Source of the DNA: Adiantum capillus-veneris
Lineage: Eukaryota > Streptophyta > Polypodiopsida > Polypodiales > Pteridaceae
Reading direction: 5' to 3'
NCBI GenBank assembly: GCA_014529385.2
Contig: CM043959.1
Span: 58,504,753 to 58,568,752 of the forward strand
DNA: 64,000 bases
A program made the position numbers and the translations under genes. The notes under the pieces are model-generated. The model saw only the letters and a list, made by a program, of their open reading frames with translations, was not told where the DNA came from and did no database searches. Shown piece by piece: positions 47,280 through 59,034 of the stretch (position 1 is the first letter of the stretch; the number at the start of each line of letters is the position of its first letter).

Positions 47280-48542
47280 ATGGTATCAATGCTTAGAACG
47301 ATTCTTCTTTTACGAAGGATCCGATCCCTTCTACAACACACATGGGTTCTTGTGGAGAATCTGATAGAGATGACACCCGTCTGATTGTTGGTTGCTGGGG
47401 AGATGAAGAAAGGCGGAGTCCAGCGTGGGCAAATTTTCGATAGGGAATCACGAAGTGCGGAGTACAAACATCAACTGTAGGTTGATACGCGCATGAAAAG
47501 ATTGATCAAGTACTCCAAGGACATGTGCATGAAAAGATTGATCAAGTACTGCAGTATTTTATCTGATGAATGATTTAAAATTACTGGCATCTAGACATCT
47601 GTTAGATATTAGTGAGATGGCATGAGTTGTGGAATGGGGATTTTTTTGGTTTACATTTTCACGTCGTTATTCAATCTCACTCTCTCTGTCTCTCTGCTTT
47701 GAATTGGTGTGCATAGTGATATACAACTCTAGAATTTTACTGTCTCTCTAAAGATTTTAGCAAAGAACTCACTCTCTCTCTAGGGTTTATAATCTCTTCC
47801 TCCAATGGTAACGCACATAGATACTATCTCTTTAGAATTTATACTTTCTCTCTCTTTCAACCACACATATATGGAGTCTTATGATGATTGAAAATTACAT
47901 TAAATAGATACTTTATGCTATGACACATGTTTGGTTAAAAAAACTTAAAAGATTGCTGAAATTGTCAAAAAAACTTGAAATGAAAAACTTTCAAATGTTA
48001 AATCCCGGTTCATGAAGATATCTATCTAGATGAGTTCATTGGATACTGTTGTGAGTGTATCAAGAGTTCCGAAAGGATAGATGACTGCACAGGGATCTAG
48101 GTGCATCAAGATTTTTGGACGGGATGAGATGTCTAGATTGAATGATTGAAATATAGTGTTCATTGTGAACTAAGTGTGTGATTTGTGAAGTGCATGCTTT
48201 GTGAATGTATAGTCTTGTGGGGATATTCATGGGCATGGTTTGTTGAAATGTGAAAAGAAAGGTTATCAATCTGATAGCAACAAGATTTAGTAGATCAGGA
48301 CATCCGTGAAAGATCAGTGCGATCTTGATGTTATTGCTAAATAGGTTACAATCATCATGATATGTCGGAGACCCTCGACAGAATGTGATTTGGTCAATGG
48401 CTGATGTCTTTGTAGAAGTATTGGGTTTGTTGAGTCTAGTGCATGGGTACTTATAGTCGGTCTCCATTGAAGAAAAGTTTTGTCCTTTTGCTGTTTTGTA
48501 GGCATAATCGAGGGCGATTACAATCCTTTCAAGAGGGGGTAA

Positions 48543-49072
48543 TGTCACAGAGTGATGACATGGCATGCCTATCTCGAAGAGATTGGCTGAGAAGATAAGA
48601 AGATTTGAACCTTGAAGATGTGGCCAAGAAGCCTAAGGGGTTAGGGTTTACCTAACCCTTACCAACTTGAAGAGCATCAGCCGAGGGGCCTAAACCATAA
48701 AAATTTAAAAGCCAAATCCTACTGTTGTTTTTCGTAAATTGTGTGATCTTGCTGACGTGGCAGACTGTACAGGTTTCTGTGATTTGTGCTGGCTGGTTCT
48801 AACAGCTTTTGGTGCAAGATTTTGGGAGTAGATGCTCTTGGACATTAGTGCTTTTAGAGCAAGTGCTTTTGGGGCTCTACTTTTGGGTGTCCCTTGTACT
48901 GTTTATAAGTGCCCAAAGGGCCACTCTTAAGAGAGCATACGGACCCAGAGTCTTGAAGAGAACTGGACCCTTACGGAGTTGTACCTTTGTGAAGCAATAA
49001 TAAAGAAATACTAGAAGGGGTGCCAATCTTTGGGGCTAGTGCATGTGGGGACGAAACTCCGCCGTTGCGTGT

Positions 49073-49122
<50 letters not shown>

Positions 49123-49240
49123 CCCCAAGTTCAATTATTTGCGGTTTTGTTTGTGTGTTGCTATTGATTTCTTGCTTGGAGTGTCCAAGCTTGGAACATA
49201 ACAGATCTCGACCGATGGAGTGTCCAAGCTTGTAACATAA
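48543..49240 (+). repeat. Element K right LTR, with (TC)n
   Basis: It starts TGTCACAGAGTGATGACATG, close to the E LTR start TGTCACAAAGTGATGACG. A (TC)n run lies at 49075-49120. The end sequence, GTGTCCAAGCTTG.AACATAA, is repeated once (about 49183-49240), so the exact end is uncertain. Confidence 0.65.
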
Positions 49241-50000
49241 TAGATTCCGGCCGAGGGCCTAAACCCTAACAGAAACAGAAGAAAACAACAACTTACAAAT
49301 CTCAGCCGAGTGGGCCCAAAAAATAAATGGGTTAGGATTTAAATTTGTAAACCCCAACAACTTATAGAATCCTGGCTGGTGGGGCCTAAAGATTAAAATA
49401 AAGCAACACACACACATAGGTAAATTGCGTAGAGAAGGTGCTAACGTGGCAGCTGTACGGACAACTTGCAAATTGCGAAAATCTGATGTCGTGGTAGCAG
49501 ACATAGACTAGGCCTATGTGAGGCAGTTTTCTCATGTCGGGACATCCCAGCCATGTTTAGCCTTGGGTTTTGGGCATTGGCTTGGTTCCACGGCCATAAA
49601 GGCTCCTATAAGCTTGGGATATTTTATCCCAGCCTCTCCTGTTTTTTCCCTTGAGCCTTATGGGCATCTGGTGCCCTTTTTCCATTCTCATCATATTACT
49701 CTCCTATTTTTTAAAGTCATGGAGCTTGAGGTCTGGGTCGGGCAGCTTGGTGGAGGTCCTATATAGTGAGCACGGGGGGTACCTCTCCAGAGGAGTGCAA
49801 TAGAGCTTAGAGGGGGGTGCCCTCCCTTGGGTGGCCCGGGGGGGCTTGTAGCAGATGAGCCATGGAGGGCAGCCCAACGTTTTTGTTGTAGTTTAGTCTA
49901 GCGTTTTTGCTCAGCAAATCAGCCCCAACATTTTTCATTGGCAACACTGACATTGCTTGAAGATCATCTCTATGATGCAATGCATCCTTAGGGCAGCCTT
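49241..50000. other. No gene seen; partial LTR-like fragments
   Basis: The first 150 bp repeat phrases of the K LTR (CAGCCGAGTGGGCCCAAAAA, ATGGGTTAGG), suggesting a fragment of a related LTR. The rest, to 50000, has no recognisable gene. Confidence 0.45.
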
Positions 50001-51234
50001 TGTCAGGTGCAGCGGAAGAGAATAAGGATTTGCTCGGATCTAGTACTCCGCACACAAACACAAGGGACACTTTACTTCACTTGAAAGAACTGAACTGAAC
50101 TGAAAGAAAGAGAGAGATGAGAGAGAGAAAAGAGACGACACAGGGATGTCGGGTCCCAACCCTCAAGGGCCCCCTTGCTTTGTTGCCAGAGCAAGTACTT
50201 TCTTGATTCTTGCACATATGCTACTACAATGACTAAGTGCCGAGATGTTGATGCTAATGGGTACTGATGCTGGTTCTATGTCGACGACGAGGTGCTGATG
50301 GGTCTGTGTCGATGACAATTATGTTGACGACGGGTATTGCGGGTTCTATGTCGAAGACAGGGTGGTTGACGACGAGGTCTATGTCAAAGACGATGAAGTC
50401 GACGAAGAGGTACTAAGGGTCTTTGTTGACGGCGATGGTGATTGTGACGACGACGACGATGGTGTCGTCGTCAAGTCCGGGATTTGCTACGATGTTGACT
50501 AAGGTGTCGTCGTCAAGATAGGGATCTGTGATGACGATGACAAAGGTGTTGTCGTCAAGATAGGGACTGTGATAACGATGACGATGTCGATGTTGACGAC
50601 GATGGCGTCAATGCTGAAAACTAAAAACGCTAGATGTTCTGCTATTGTGCAAAACGCTGGCTGATTTGCTGAAATCTGAAAACGCTAGGCTGGTTTGGTG
50701 CTAGATGGGGATTCTGGCGAGGATCTACAACCGGGTGGGAGCGGGTTCTCGCGAGGCTAAGATTGAAAACTTAAACGCTGGTGGTAATGGCTGAAAATGT
50801 TGAACTACTGATGTTGAAAACGCTGGGCTGAACTTCTGAGAAATTGTTGGGGAGCCTGAGGGTGCCTGCCGGTCTGTTGTGGTGCCTGTCCTTTCTGTGT
50901 TCGGTTTCTTTTGCTTGTACTAAGTGCCCAATGGGTTTCTTTTATAGATCGTTAGCAATTTGCCCTACCTACTTTTCCAACAAACTTACAAAAAGAATTC
51001 CAAAAGTCACTTTTAATAAAATGACTTATAAGAGGTGTTTCATGCTGTAAACTTCCTGCATGATGAAATGATTGTTCTTGTGCAAGAGAGGGTATGCAAC
51101 TATAACCGGCTTGGATATGCACGTCTTGCTAGAGGCTCACAAAGTGCCAGGCTCGATCCTAAGCTAGACTATGACTAATGCTAGACTATGGCATAAGCGT
51201 GTCCACGTGGCGCAAGTGAAGTGCGCACGTGACA
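50001..51234 (-). repeat. Element G 3' LTR
   Basis: 1234 bp. Two unusual components: trinucleotide-type GAC/GTC-rich stretches (about 50300-50600) and many copies of the word AAAACGCT or AAACGCTGG (about 50620-50840). There is a TATA-like TTTTATAGATCG near 50940. Confidence 0.75.
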
Positions 51235-51866
51235 TCCCCCTTGTTAGAAGTGAGGCACAACTGCCGAACTTCTATCTATATTTCTGATGCTGACTGATGA
51301 ATGCTTCTGATACTGTGGATGTATCACCAATGAAAATTCCTCCGAAACGAGGGACTGATGGTACTGCGGGTACTGTGGGTACTGCTGGCGATGCAAACAC
51401 CGTGTAAGGGTCACTGTCCAACCTTACTACGATTGCCGAATATCAGCCTGGGCTCTATACCAAATAGTGTTAAGTCAATGACTCTGCCTGCTGTAGCAAC
51501 AACTGTTCCCCAAACACTGACTATGGTGAAAACATTACCGGTGCTGATGGACTGGGGTTTGGTTCCAGAGTCCTTTCCAAAGGTTCAATGAAGAGGGAAA
51601 TGGATGCACACTACATGCGAATGCGAATGCAGAAGAGGTTAGGGATCTTGTCTCCAACTCCTTCCATATCCGCATACAAGGCTAGGAGATCTTGGTACTC
51701 AAGATCTGGGTTGTCATATATCCGATGTCGATCTTCCTTCAAAGATATGACAATGAAGAGGGGATTTGGTAAGTCCATGGTCGGGACTCAAAGATTCTTC
51801 TAGGGTTCTTCTTTAGGTTCCTCCCTTGAGTTCGCGTAACCGAAGCACATAGAGCTCTGATACCAA

Positions 51867-52522
51867 TGTCAGGTGCAACGCACACAAAGACGACACAAGG
51901 ATGGCACAAATGCTACTACATTGACTAAGTGTCGAGATGCTGATGCTAATGGGTATTGATGCTGGTTCTATGCCGACGATAGTGATGTCGACGACGAGGT
52001 ACTGATGGGTCTGTGTCGACGACGGGTACTGCGGGTTCTATGTCAAAGACGGGGAGGTCGAAGATGATGAAGTCGACGACAAGGTACTAAGGGTCTTTGT
52101 CGACGACGATGAAGTCGACGATGATGACGACGGTGACTGTGACGACGACGACGACGGTGTCGTCATCAAGTTCGGGATTTGCAACGATGGTGACGTAGGT
52201 GTCGTCGTCAAGATAGGGATCTGCAATGATGATGATGAAGGTGTTGTCGTCAAGATAGGGACTGTGGTGATGATGACGATGACGATGATGATGTTGGTGA
52301 TGTCGATGTCGAAGATGGTGTCGACTACGACGACGACGTCAATGCTGAAAACTAAAAACGCTAGATGTTCTGCTATGGATCTGCTACTGTGGCGGCACTG
52401 TGGCTTGGATCTGCAACCGTCGAGTCGCACTAATGCTGAAATGCAAAAACGCTGGCTGATTTGCTGAAATCTGAAAACGCTTAGCTGGTCTGGTGCTAGA
52501 TGGGGAATGTGGCGAGGATCTG
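51867..52522 (-). repeat. Element G 5' LTR, interrupted
   Basis: It begins TGTCAGGTGCAACGCACAC and repeats the content of 50001-50720: phrases on tri-nucleotide GAC/GTC runs, AAAACGCT words and GCTAGATGGGGAATGTGGCG. It stops at E. The long valine- and threonine-rich ORF on the minus strand here is only a translation of the simple repeat. Confidence 0.75.
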
Positions 52523-52872
52523 TGTAACAGACTTGGACATTCCAAGTCAAGAATCAATCGCGACAGCACCAAATAACCACTTCAAAACAATTCACAGATC
52601 ACAATAGATTTGCACTGGCCCGACAAAGTTCCGTGCCTAGAGATATTGGCCCCAAAGAGTGGCGCCCCTTTCGGTATTTCTTTATGTATTAAAAATCAAT
52701 GTCAGAGTACAAGAGCGGTTAGGGTTTCACTCTCACTCTGTGTCTAGATGCTCTGAGAAGTGAGGCCCTCACCGCGTATATGAAGATTACAAGGGATGCC
52801 CAAAAGCAGAGCCCCAAAAAGCTTCCAGTTCAAAAGCAATCTCTCTCTCTCTCAAGAGAGCAAAATAAAGCA

Positions 52873-52908
<36 letters not shown>

Positions 52909-53178
52909 CTCCCTTGCGTAGCCAAAAGCATGCCAAAAAAAAACGTCGCTTGCTTTTTTTCAGCTTCCGCAAATTCCGGGACCTCCGTACACTGCTGCCA
53001 CGTGGCACTGGCACCAGATTTTAGGGTTTCCAGCCACTTAGGGTTTCAGCCAGCAGTTAGGGTTAGGGTTTCTGCAAAATTAGGGTTTTTGGTAGAAATT
53101 AGGGTTTGTAGGATTTTTAGGGTTTTGGGCAGAAATTAGGGTTTTTGCTGTCGGTAGCCACGTCATCACTTTGTGACA
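52523..53178 (-). repeat. Element E 3' LTR with telomere-like motifs
   Basis: 656 bp; in + orientation TGTAACAGACTTGGACATTC to CACTTTGTGACA. The opposite orientation gives TGTCACAAAGTGATGACG as the LTR start after a purine tract (inverse at 53179-53192). It carries (TC)n at 52875-52905 and many TTAGGG/TTTAGGG units at 53020-53150. Confidence 0.85.
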
Positions 53179-53787
53179 TACCCCCCTCTTGAAAGCATTG
53201 TAATCGACTGCGATTACGCCTGCAAAACCGACAGAAGCCATAAACCGTCTTAGCAGACACTGACTGTTAGTACCTACGTACTAGGAACACACATCTAGCA
53301 CATGTACCAAATCGACAGTCACATCACAAGATATCACAGGACATTAGAGGACATCGCATGACATTCAACATTCATTCGGATCTTAGACCATGATTTATCG
53401 GCAATGTAGCTAGCAATCGCATCTAGATCCAATCGGGACCTCATCGATGTCCGATTGACTAACCCCTATTGCAACCATGTCTATTCGAGATCAATCAGAC
53501 CAAAATGCTGCAGTCATTTCGTCTATCAGTTCCTGCACTTAAAAGAAGTCAAGAACAAATTAGTATCATAATCAGGAATTCCATTTCATAAAGTCATACA
53601 GTAGAATACTGTCAGCTTTCAGTATCCCTGAAGCTCAAAGAGACATCGGTGACTCTAGTATCTAAATCAAGGTATCTGTTGACAAAGGAGTGGAGTGACT
53701 CCCCTCTTCTGCATCCCATTGCACTAGATCTTCGGCCAAGTTGAATTCTGGGTTCCGTTTGGAATAGACTATGCTAAACCAAAAGCA

Positions 53788-54768
53788 TCAAGGTAAAGTT
53801 TCAGAATTTGAGGAGTATCTGCTAGGTCCTCCTCCTCCATCCACTTCGCATCCAATGCAGGATAGTTCTTGAACTTCCAAGAACCGCCTTCGGACTTTAC
53901 CTTTATTCTTCGTATCCTTATGTGCCAAAATCACAAGGATCTCCTCGTTTTCTTCCACTTCGGGTTGCTCATGAGGCTCCCCATCATCAGGCACATCACC
54001 TTTAAAAGGTTTCAAGAGACTCACATGGAATGCATTGTGAATCCTCCAAGTATCTGGCAATTTCAATCGGAAGGAGACATCATTTATCTTTTCAGTGATC
54101 TGGAAAGGTCCATAGTATCGCATACTGAGCTTTGGAAAAAGCCTCTCTTTTCCTTTTTTCTTTCTTAGGCGTGCCTTCTCAAAACGTAAGAGCACCCAAT
54201 CATCGTCCTTCAATTTCAAATCGCGACGATGGCGATCCGTTGCCTTTTTTTGTCGTTCTTGAGACTTCTGCAAAGTCTCGCGAACCTTGGCAAAAGCCGT
54301 ATCCAAATCTCGCGTATATTCATCCGCTTCAAAGATCTTATCTTTCGTGCTTAGGAAGGGTGGAACCTTCGCAGCACCTTCAACAATTTCAAATGGCGCC
54401 TTCCCCGTCGAAGAGTGTATCGTGTTATTGTAGGCAAATTCCACCAAAGGTAAGTACTTTTCTTATTGAGTCTTCTGATATGAGATATAAGACTTCAATA
54501 AATCTAGAACCACTGAATTTGCAATCTCAGATCGCCCATCAGTCTGCGGGTGGAACGATGATGAGAACTGCAACCGCGTGCCAATGTTCTCCCAAATTGC
54601 CTTCCAAAACAAACTCATAAATCTGGGGTCTTTGTCGGAGACAATCGTCTCAGGCATGCCATGTAATCTGAAGATCTGGGCCACAAAGAGTCTCGCTAAG
54701 TGATCCGGCTTGACTGTTTTCTTCACTGGAATGAAATGAGCCTGTTTGCTAAATCTGTCAATCAAGGT
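53788..54768 (-). pseudogene. Element E integrase, C-terminal part
   Basis: The frame starts at a breakpoint near 54768 with IDRFSKQAHFIPVKKTVK and passes VSDKDPRFMSLFWK and HPQTDGRSEIANS, so it has the second catalytic Asp and the Glu. A TAA lies at 54463. It continues KYLPLVEFAYNNTIHSSTGK and RYYGPFQITEKI to IHNAFHVSLLKPFKG, the usual gypsy integrase end, then a short tail ending at 53788. The N-terminal zinc finger and first Asp are missing. No clear chromodomain was seen in the tail. Confidence 0.85.
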
Positions 54769-55666
54769 TCCTTTTGTTCTTATGGAAGGGAGAGCCTTCC
54801 GTTCTTAATGAGAGAGTGCAATGATCATAACAAAGTGAATGGACACTGTGCGTGTCAAGTGTATGAGACTGAGAGATATAGAGAAGAGAATACGACACCA
54901 GAGACGTTGTAAAACCCTCCTCCTAGGGCCCCACTCTCTATGGCGAGAGCGGTCTACTTATGATTGCACAAATCCCTACAATGCTTGGACTTGCCGACGA
55001 TGTCGACGACGATGAGGACGACGACGAGACGGGCTGAAATCTAAAAATGCTAAGGCCTGAAATCTGCAAATCTTTATCTGCTGAATTCTGACTCTATGTC
55101 GGGGACGATGTCGACGACGACGATGCGACGACGAAGTCGACCTAAGGGCTGAAATCTGCAATCTTTCTACTGCTGTCCAAAAACGCTATGGGCTGAAATC
55201 TGCTGTAGGTCCAAAAACGCTGATTTGGGGGATTGTTTTCTGTGGATCTTTGTCGCTGAAAATCTGCAGGTTTAGGGCTGAAAACTGAGGTTCTTAAAGG
55301 CTGAATCTGATGGTCTATCCGGGTTGAATTTGCTACCTTCTTTACGGCTGATCTTGTAGGTTCTTTAATGATGAAAAACGCTGCATGCTGAATCTAGTTG
55401 GGACCAAAAACGCTAGAGGTTGGTATATGTAAAAACGCTAGTGGCGGGGTTCTACTGGCGATGGTGTTGATGCAAAACACTAGACTGTGGTAGGGGCTAG
55501 GCGATGACGCTCCTTCTAAACGCTAGGCTTGTGGAAGGAAAACGCTAGGGGCTGAAGTTCTTCTTGCTTGGTGGGGGAAACTGCCAAGGTCTTGTTGAGA
55601 AGTTGCCTATTGAGCTTGGCTCCTGTCTCCTCTTTTGCCATTTAGTGCTAACTCTAGTTTGCTTAT

Positions 55667-56051
55667 TGTTATGTCCCGCTCACAGGAGAGGGGATCTAGC
55701 CCAGATGCCGTCGGAATGGGTGTCCAGTGTCCGGGCGGATGTAGTGCGAACTCGGCCAGTGTGGCCGGCCATTATTATAAAAGGGAGGCCAAGACCTCAT
55801 TTACGTGGATCGACCCCACTGGCAGAGTGCCAGTGGTTAGCCCGCGAGGCTAGAAGTGCGTGAGGTCACCTCGAGGAGGTGAGGCTGGGTGGTATGGGAC
55901 GCTCGGTCTTACAGGTGCACGCCTACGTCCTCGGACGTTGGTCCCTAGCACAGGGGAGCTGCCGGATGGTGGCTATGGTCGGGTGGTTCGTCCGACGCGC
56001 ATCTGTAGGCGGTCCGTGTGGCCGGGAGATCTTATCTCCTCGTTCGTTTCA
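55667..56051 (+). repeat. Element F 5' LTR
   Basis: 385 bp from TGTTATGTCCCGCTCACAGG to CTCGTTCGTTTCA. It has a TATA-like ATTATTATAAAAGGGAGG. It is 16 bp longer than the partner (extra CTAGAAGTGCGTGAGG-type segment near 55850). Confidence 0.85.
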
Positions 56052-56068
56052 TGGCATCAGAGCCGGCT
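56052..56068 (+). other. Element F primer-binding site
   Basis: TGGCATCAGAGCCGGCT follows the LTR directly and matches TGGTATCAGAGC with one change, the initiator tRNA-Met type. Confidence 0.75.
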
Positions 56069-56371
56069 TGGCTGCACGAGGGACCGTGTGCACACCTACG
56101 GAACGGTTTGGGTTGGAAAACCTCAATTTTGCATAATTTTTAGTGATTAAATCGCTGAAATTACTTACTTTTCTTCTCGAGAGCATGTTTGCAGGTGAAA
56201 TTTGATGTGCTTTTTGCTGATTTTTGATAAAATTCAGCAATTCGGCAGGCGGGAATGCTTAAAAATGGAGTTTTTCAATAGACAGGAATTGGAAGATTAC
56301 CTATTAAATTGCTGGTTTTACTCAGCACACTGTATCCTTTTCAATTATCTCTCTCTGTGAGTCTCTCTGTG

Positions 56372-56373
<2 letters not shown>

Positions 56374-56451
<78 letters not shown>
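56374..56451. repeat. (GA)n microsatellite in the F leader
   Basis: About 39 GA units in the untranslated leader between the LTR and gag. Confidence 0.95.
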
Positions 56452-56453
<2 letters not shown>

Positions 56454-57050
56454 TACCTCTCTCTGTGAGCGCTTGCAGAAGATTGTGTGGAGCCTGCTTT
56501 ACTTTCCAGCGTGGATTTTTTTTCCCAAGCGCTGGCTCCAAGGTGGAGCCTCTGGCGTGTGTTGGGCACGCATTCCACGAGCCTGGAGGGGGGGGGGGGG
56601 CGATATTTCTCTCCACGCGGTAGCCTCAGCGCTGGCCTTCTTTTTTTTAACGTTGGGAGTTTTTCAGCGTTGGCCTTCTTTTTCTTAACGCTAGGAGTTC
56701 ACGTTGATTTTTTTTTAAGAGATGGGGCGCCCATTAGGTAATGTGGCCAAGGACATTTGAGTTTTTTTATAGTATAGGCAGGACACTTTAATTTTTTTAA
56801 AATGAATGTGAAACCTGCACATTCATCGAAACACTCACTTACAGAGTTGTAAAGTTTACAGAAACCTCTCATTTCCTTCTCCTGCTCCTCTCCAAAGCCT
56901 GCTCGCGCTCCCGTGCTCCCGCCATCACCTACTTGTGTTCCGACGCTCACGCCAACGCGTAGAGCTCTTCAAACTTCGACTTTTCGTGATCGAAAAGTGC
57001 AGAAAAGGCTCGGTTTTGCGTGAATTTTCGAGTTTTTCACGCACTTCGCC

Positions 57051-58617
57051 ATGGATTCCTCTAGTTCAGATGTGCAGCGTGACGACGCACCAGGTAACAT
57101 TCAAATTCCATTCACGCATGCTCTCTACACATGGATTACAAGCACTTTCCAGAGCTTCGACCAGCGTGTTACCGCTCTGGAAAACGCGAATGTTCAGACG
57201 AACCTGCGCTTGGCCTCTCTTGAAGGGGTCGTACAGGGGCTCAGTTCTCGACTTTCTACTCTCGAAAATATGGCTCAGTCGACGATTGCGCGTATTGCCG
57301 AGGGCGAAACCCATCTCCAGCATTTGCGGACGCAGATTGCTGCTTTTGGGCGTTCGCAGGGTGGTCCGACTGTCACAATTCCGTACAAAACTACAAATTT
57401 TTCAAGTGAAGAGAAGGAGTATATGGAATTGGCTGTAAATAACTGGCTGCACCAGTGGACCACATACTTTGATCTCCATGGGGAGCATGATGAACGGAGG
57501 ATTCATACGATTCCTCTTCATCTGCGCAGTAAGGTGCTTACCTGGTGGCGTGACATGACAGAAAAGCCTACGACGTGGGCTGATTTTTGCGTGAAATTCA
57601 AGAAGGATTTCGCCAAAATGGACCCTTTGAAAGCCTATGCCAAATTGTAGAGTCTTTCGATGAAAACTCTGTCTTTTGATAAGTATACGACAGCTTTCAA
57701 AGAGGCGCTCACCTTCTGCAAGGTGGATTCTACGCATGCCGTGCACATGTACTTACTGGGGTTACATGAAGATTACCGTTGGGCCTTGATCAAGGACAAA
57801 GCCCCGACTGATGTCGAGGATGCAGTGGCCAAGGCCAAGACGTTCCATTTGATAAATGGAGCGAAGCATGAGAAGAAAAGAACTGCAGACCATCAATCCG
57901 GTGAGGGTGCTTCGAGGAAGCGGCCCCGATTCCAGCATAAGTCCAAATCACCGTCGAGATATTCTCAGGAAAAGAAGAAAGCCAGAAATGCTTCAGTTGC
58001 TGATGCAGTGAAGAAGGGGGCTTGCTTCGGATGTGGCCAAACGGGTCACCAAATCAAGGATTGCCCTAAGAAGAAAAAGACGCAGAAACAACAAGGCCGT
58101 CCTTCGGTTCAAATTCACGAGATCTCAGGTAACTTTGATGTTGTTCAAGTTGAAATCCATCACTTAGCGCACAGTTCATGCACTAACTGTACTTTTAGCA
58201 CCAAAGTATTTGATAAGCACGATCTTCTCCGTTTCCCCGGGAAGATCAATGGTCACGACGTGACCGTACTCCTTGATAATGGAAGCTCACACAATTTTGT
58301 GGATGCAAAATTGGTGCAGAAACTGAACCTGCGGACGCAGGACAGTGACCATGAGTATCGCGTGAAGATGCCTCGTGGCGTGGATACGGATGTATGGAAT
58401 CGGATGGTTCCAGACTTGTCGCTCGAGCTGGCTGGTTACAAAGAGAACCTGGACTTCCACATCATGCGCTTGGACAGAGCAGATGTTATTTTAGGAATTC
58501 CATGGTTTTATGATAAACAAGACTCATTGTATATAGACTATGTACATCACTCTCTTGTTTTTGTTAAGCAGAACATGCCTCATGTATCTGTGTCGCTTTG
58601 TAATCAAAAGTCTGTAA
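57051..58617 (+). pseudogene. Element F gag and protease
   Basis: Gag starts at ATG 57051 (MDSSSSDVQRDDAPGN), with a coiled-coil stretch and the capsid motif LHQWTTYFDLHGEHDERR. A TAG at 57648 breaks the frame, which then continues in the same phase through FDKYTTAFKEALTFCK, a zinc knuckle CFGCGQTGHQIKDCP and a basic region. Protease follows: TVLLDNGSSHNFVDAKLV (DNG at the active site) and ADVILGIPWFYDKQDS. RT should come next but is absent. Confidence 0.85.
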
Positions 58618-58837
58618 ATAATGGTTCCAGACTTGTCGCTCGAGCTGGCTGGTTACAAAGAGAACCTGGACTTCCACATCATGCGCTTGGACAAAGCAGA
58701 TGTTATTTTAGGAATTCCATGGTTTTATGATAAACAAGACTCATTGTATATAGACTATGTACATCACTCTCTTGTTTTTGTTAAGCAGAACATGCCTCAT
58801 GTATCTGTGTCGCTTTGTAATTAAAAGTCTGCAAACT
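58404..58837 (+). repeat. 217-bp tandem duplication at the end of protease
   Basis: ATGGTTCCAGACTTGTCGCT starts at 58404 and again at 58621. The copies differ by only a few bases (GACAGAGCAG against GACAAAGCAG, TAATC against TAATT), so the duplication is recent relative to the element's other damage. Confidence 0.9.
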
Positions 58838-59022
58838 TAGTATATTCCTCGAGAACTAGAAGCAGTTTTGGATCATCGTACCCGTCATTCGCGCCAAAAG
58901 GCTTATGACGAGTACTTAATTAAATGGAAGGGTCAATCTGAAAGGTTTGCTACTCGGGAACCTGTTAGAGCTTTGAAGGCTCAGTATCCCCACTTCATTG
59001 ATGAGGACATCAATGGTTCTTA
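58838..59022 (+). pseudogene. Element F chromodomain (integrase C-terminus)
   Basis: After the duplication a frame reads YIPRELEAVLDHRTRHSRQK, AYDEYLIKWKGQ, then ATREPV and FIDEDINGS before TAA. This is the typical chromodomain tail of plant chromoviruses (Y-L-I-K-W-K-G core). It is separated from protease by a deletion that removed RT, RNase H and the integrase core. Confidence 0.8.
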
Positions 59023-59034
59023 AGGGGGGAAGTA

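Larger units (their letters stand above)
46800..49240 (+). mobile_element. Non-autonomous LTR element K, related to E
   Basis: Two direct repeats, 46800-47279 and 48543-49240, share GCCAAATCCTA.TG.TGTTTTT, AAGTGCCCA.AGGGCCACTC and TTTTGTTTGTGTGTTGCTAT. A primer-like ATGGTATCAATGC follows the first at 47280, and a purine tract CAAGAGGGGGTAA precedes the second. The 1263-bp interior (47280-48542) has no credible ORF. Its last 40 bp (GGCGATTACAATCCTTTCAA) match the corresponding 3' region of E, so K looks like a large non-coding derivative of the E lineage. The first LTR lacks its left part, cut by the copia gag relic. Confidence 0.65.
50001..52522 (-). mobile_element. Non-autonomous LTR element G with tiny interior, split by E
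   Basis: In minus orientation the 3' LTR is 50001-51234 (1234 bp, TGTCACGTG...CACCTGACA). The interior is only 51235-51866 and the 5' LTR starts at 51867. A primer site TTGGTATCAGAGCTC and a polypurine tract (inverse of TCCCCCTTG) border the interior. The interior has no long ORF, so G cannot encode its own enzymes. The 5' LTR is interrupted at 52522 by element E; the matching point in the intact LTR is GAGGATCTACAACC near 50720. Confidence 0.75.

Noticed and set aside
48060-48566. 168-codon minus ORF in the K interior
   Set aside because: No domain, and it crosses the polypurine tract and LTR start of K in antisense; most likely chance.
52038-52550. 170-codon minus ORF rich in Val, Ile, Thr and Ser
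   Set aside because: It is a reading of the GAC/GTC-type simple repeat in the G LTR and has no independent support.
53020-53150. True chromosome-end telomere
   Set aside because: The TTAGGG/TTTAGGG units are interrupted and lie within both LTRs of a retroelement, so they are interstitial.
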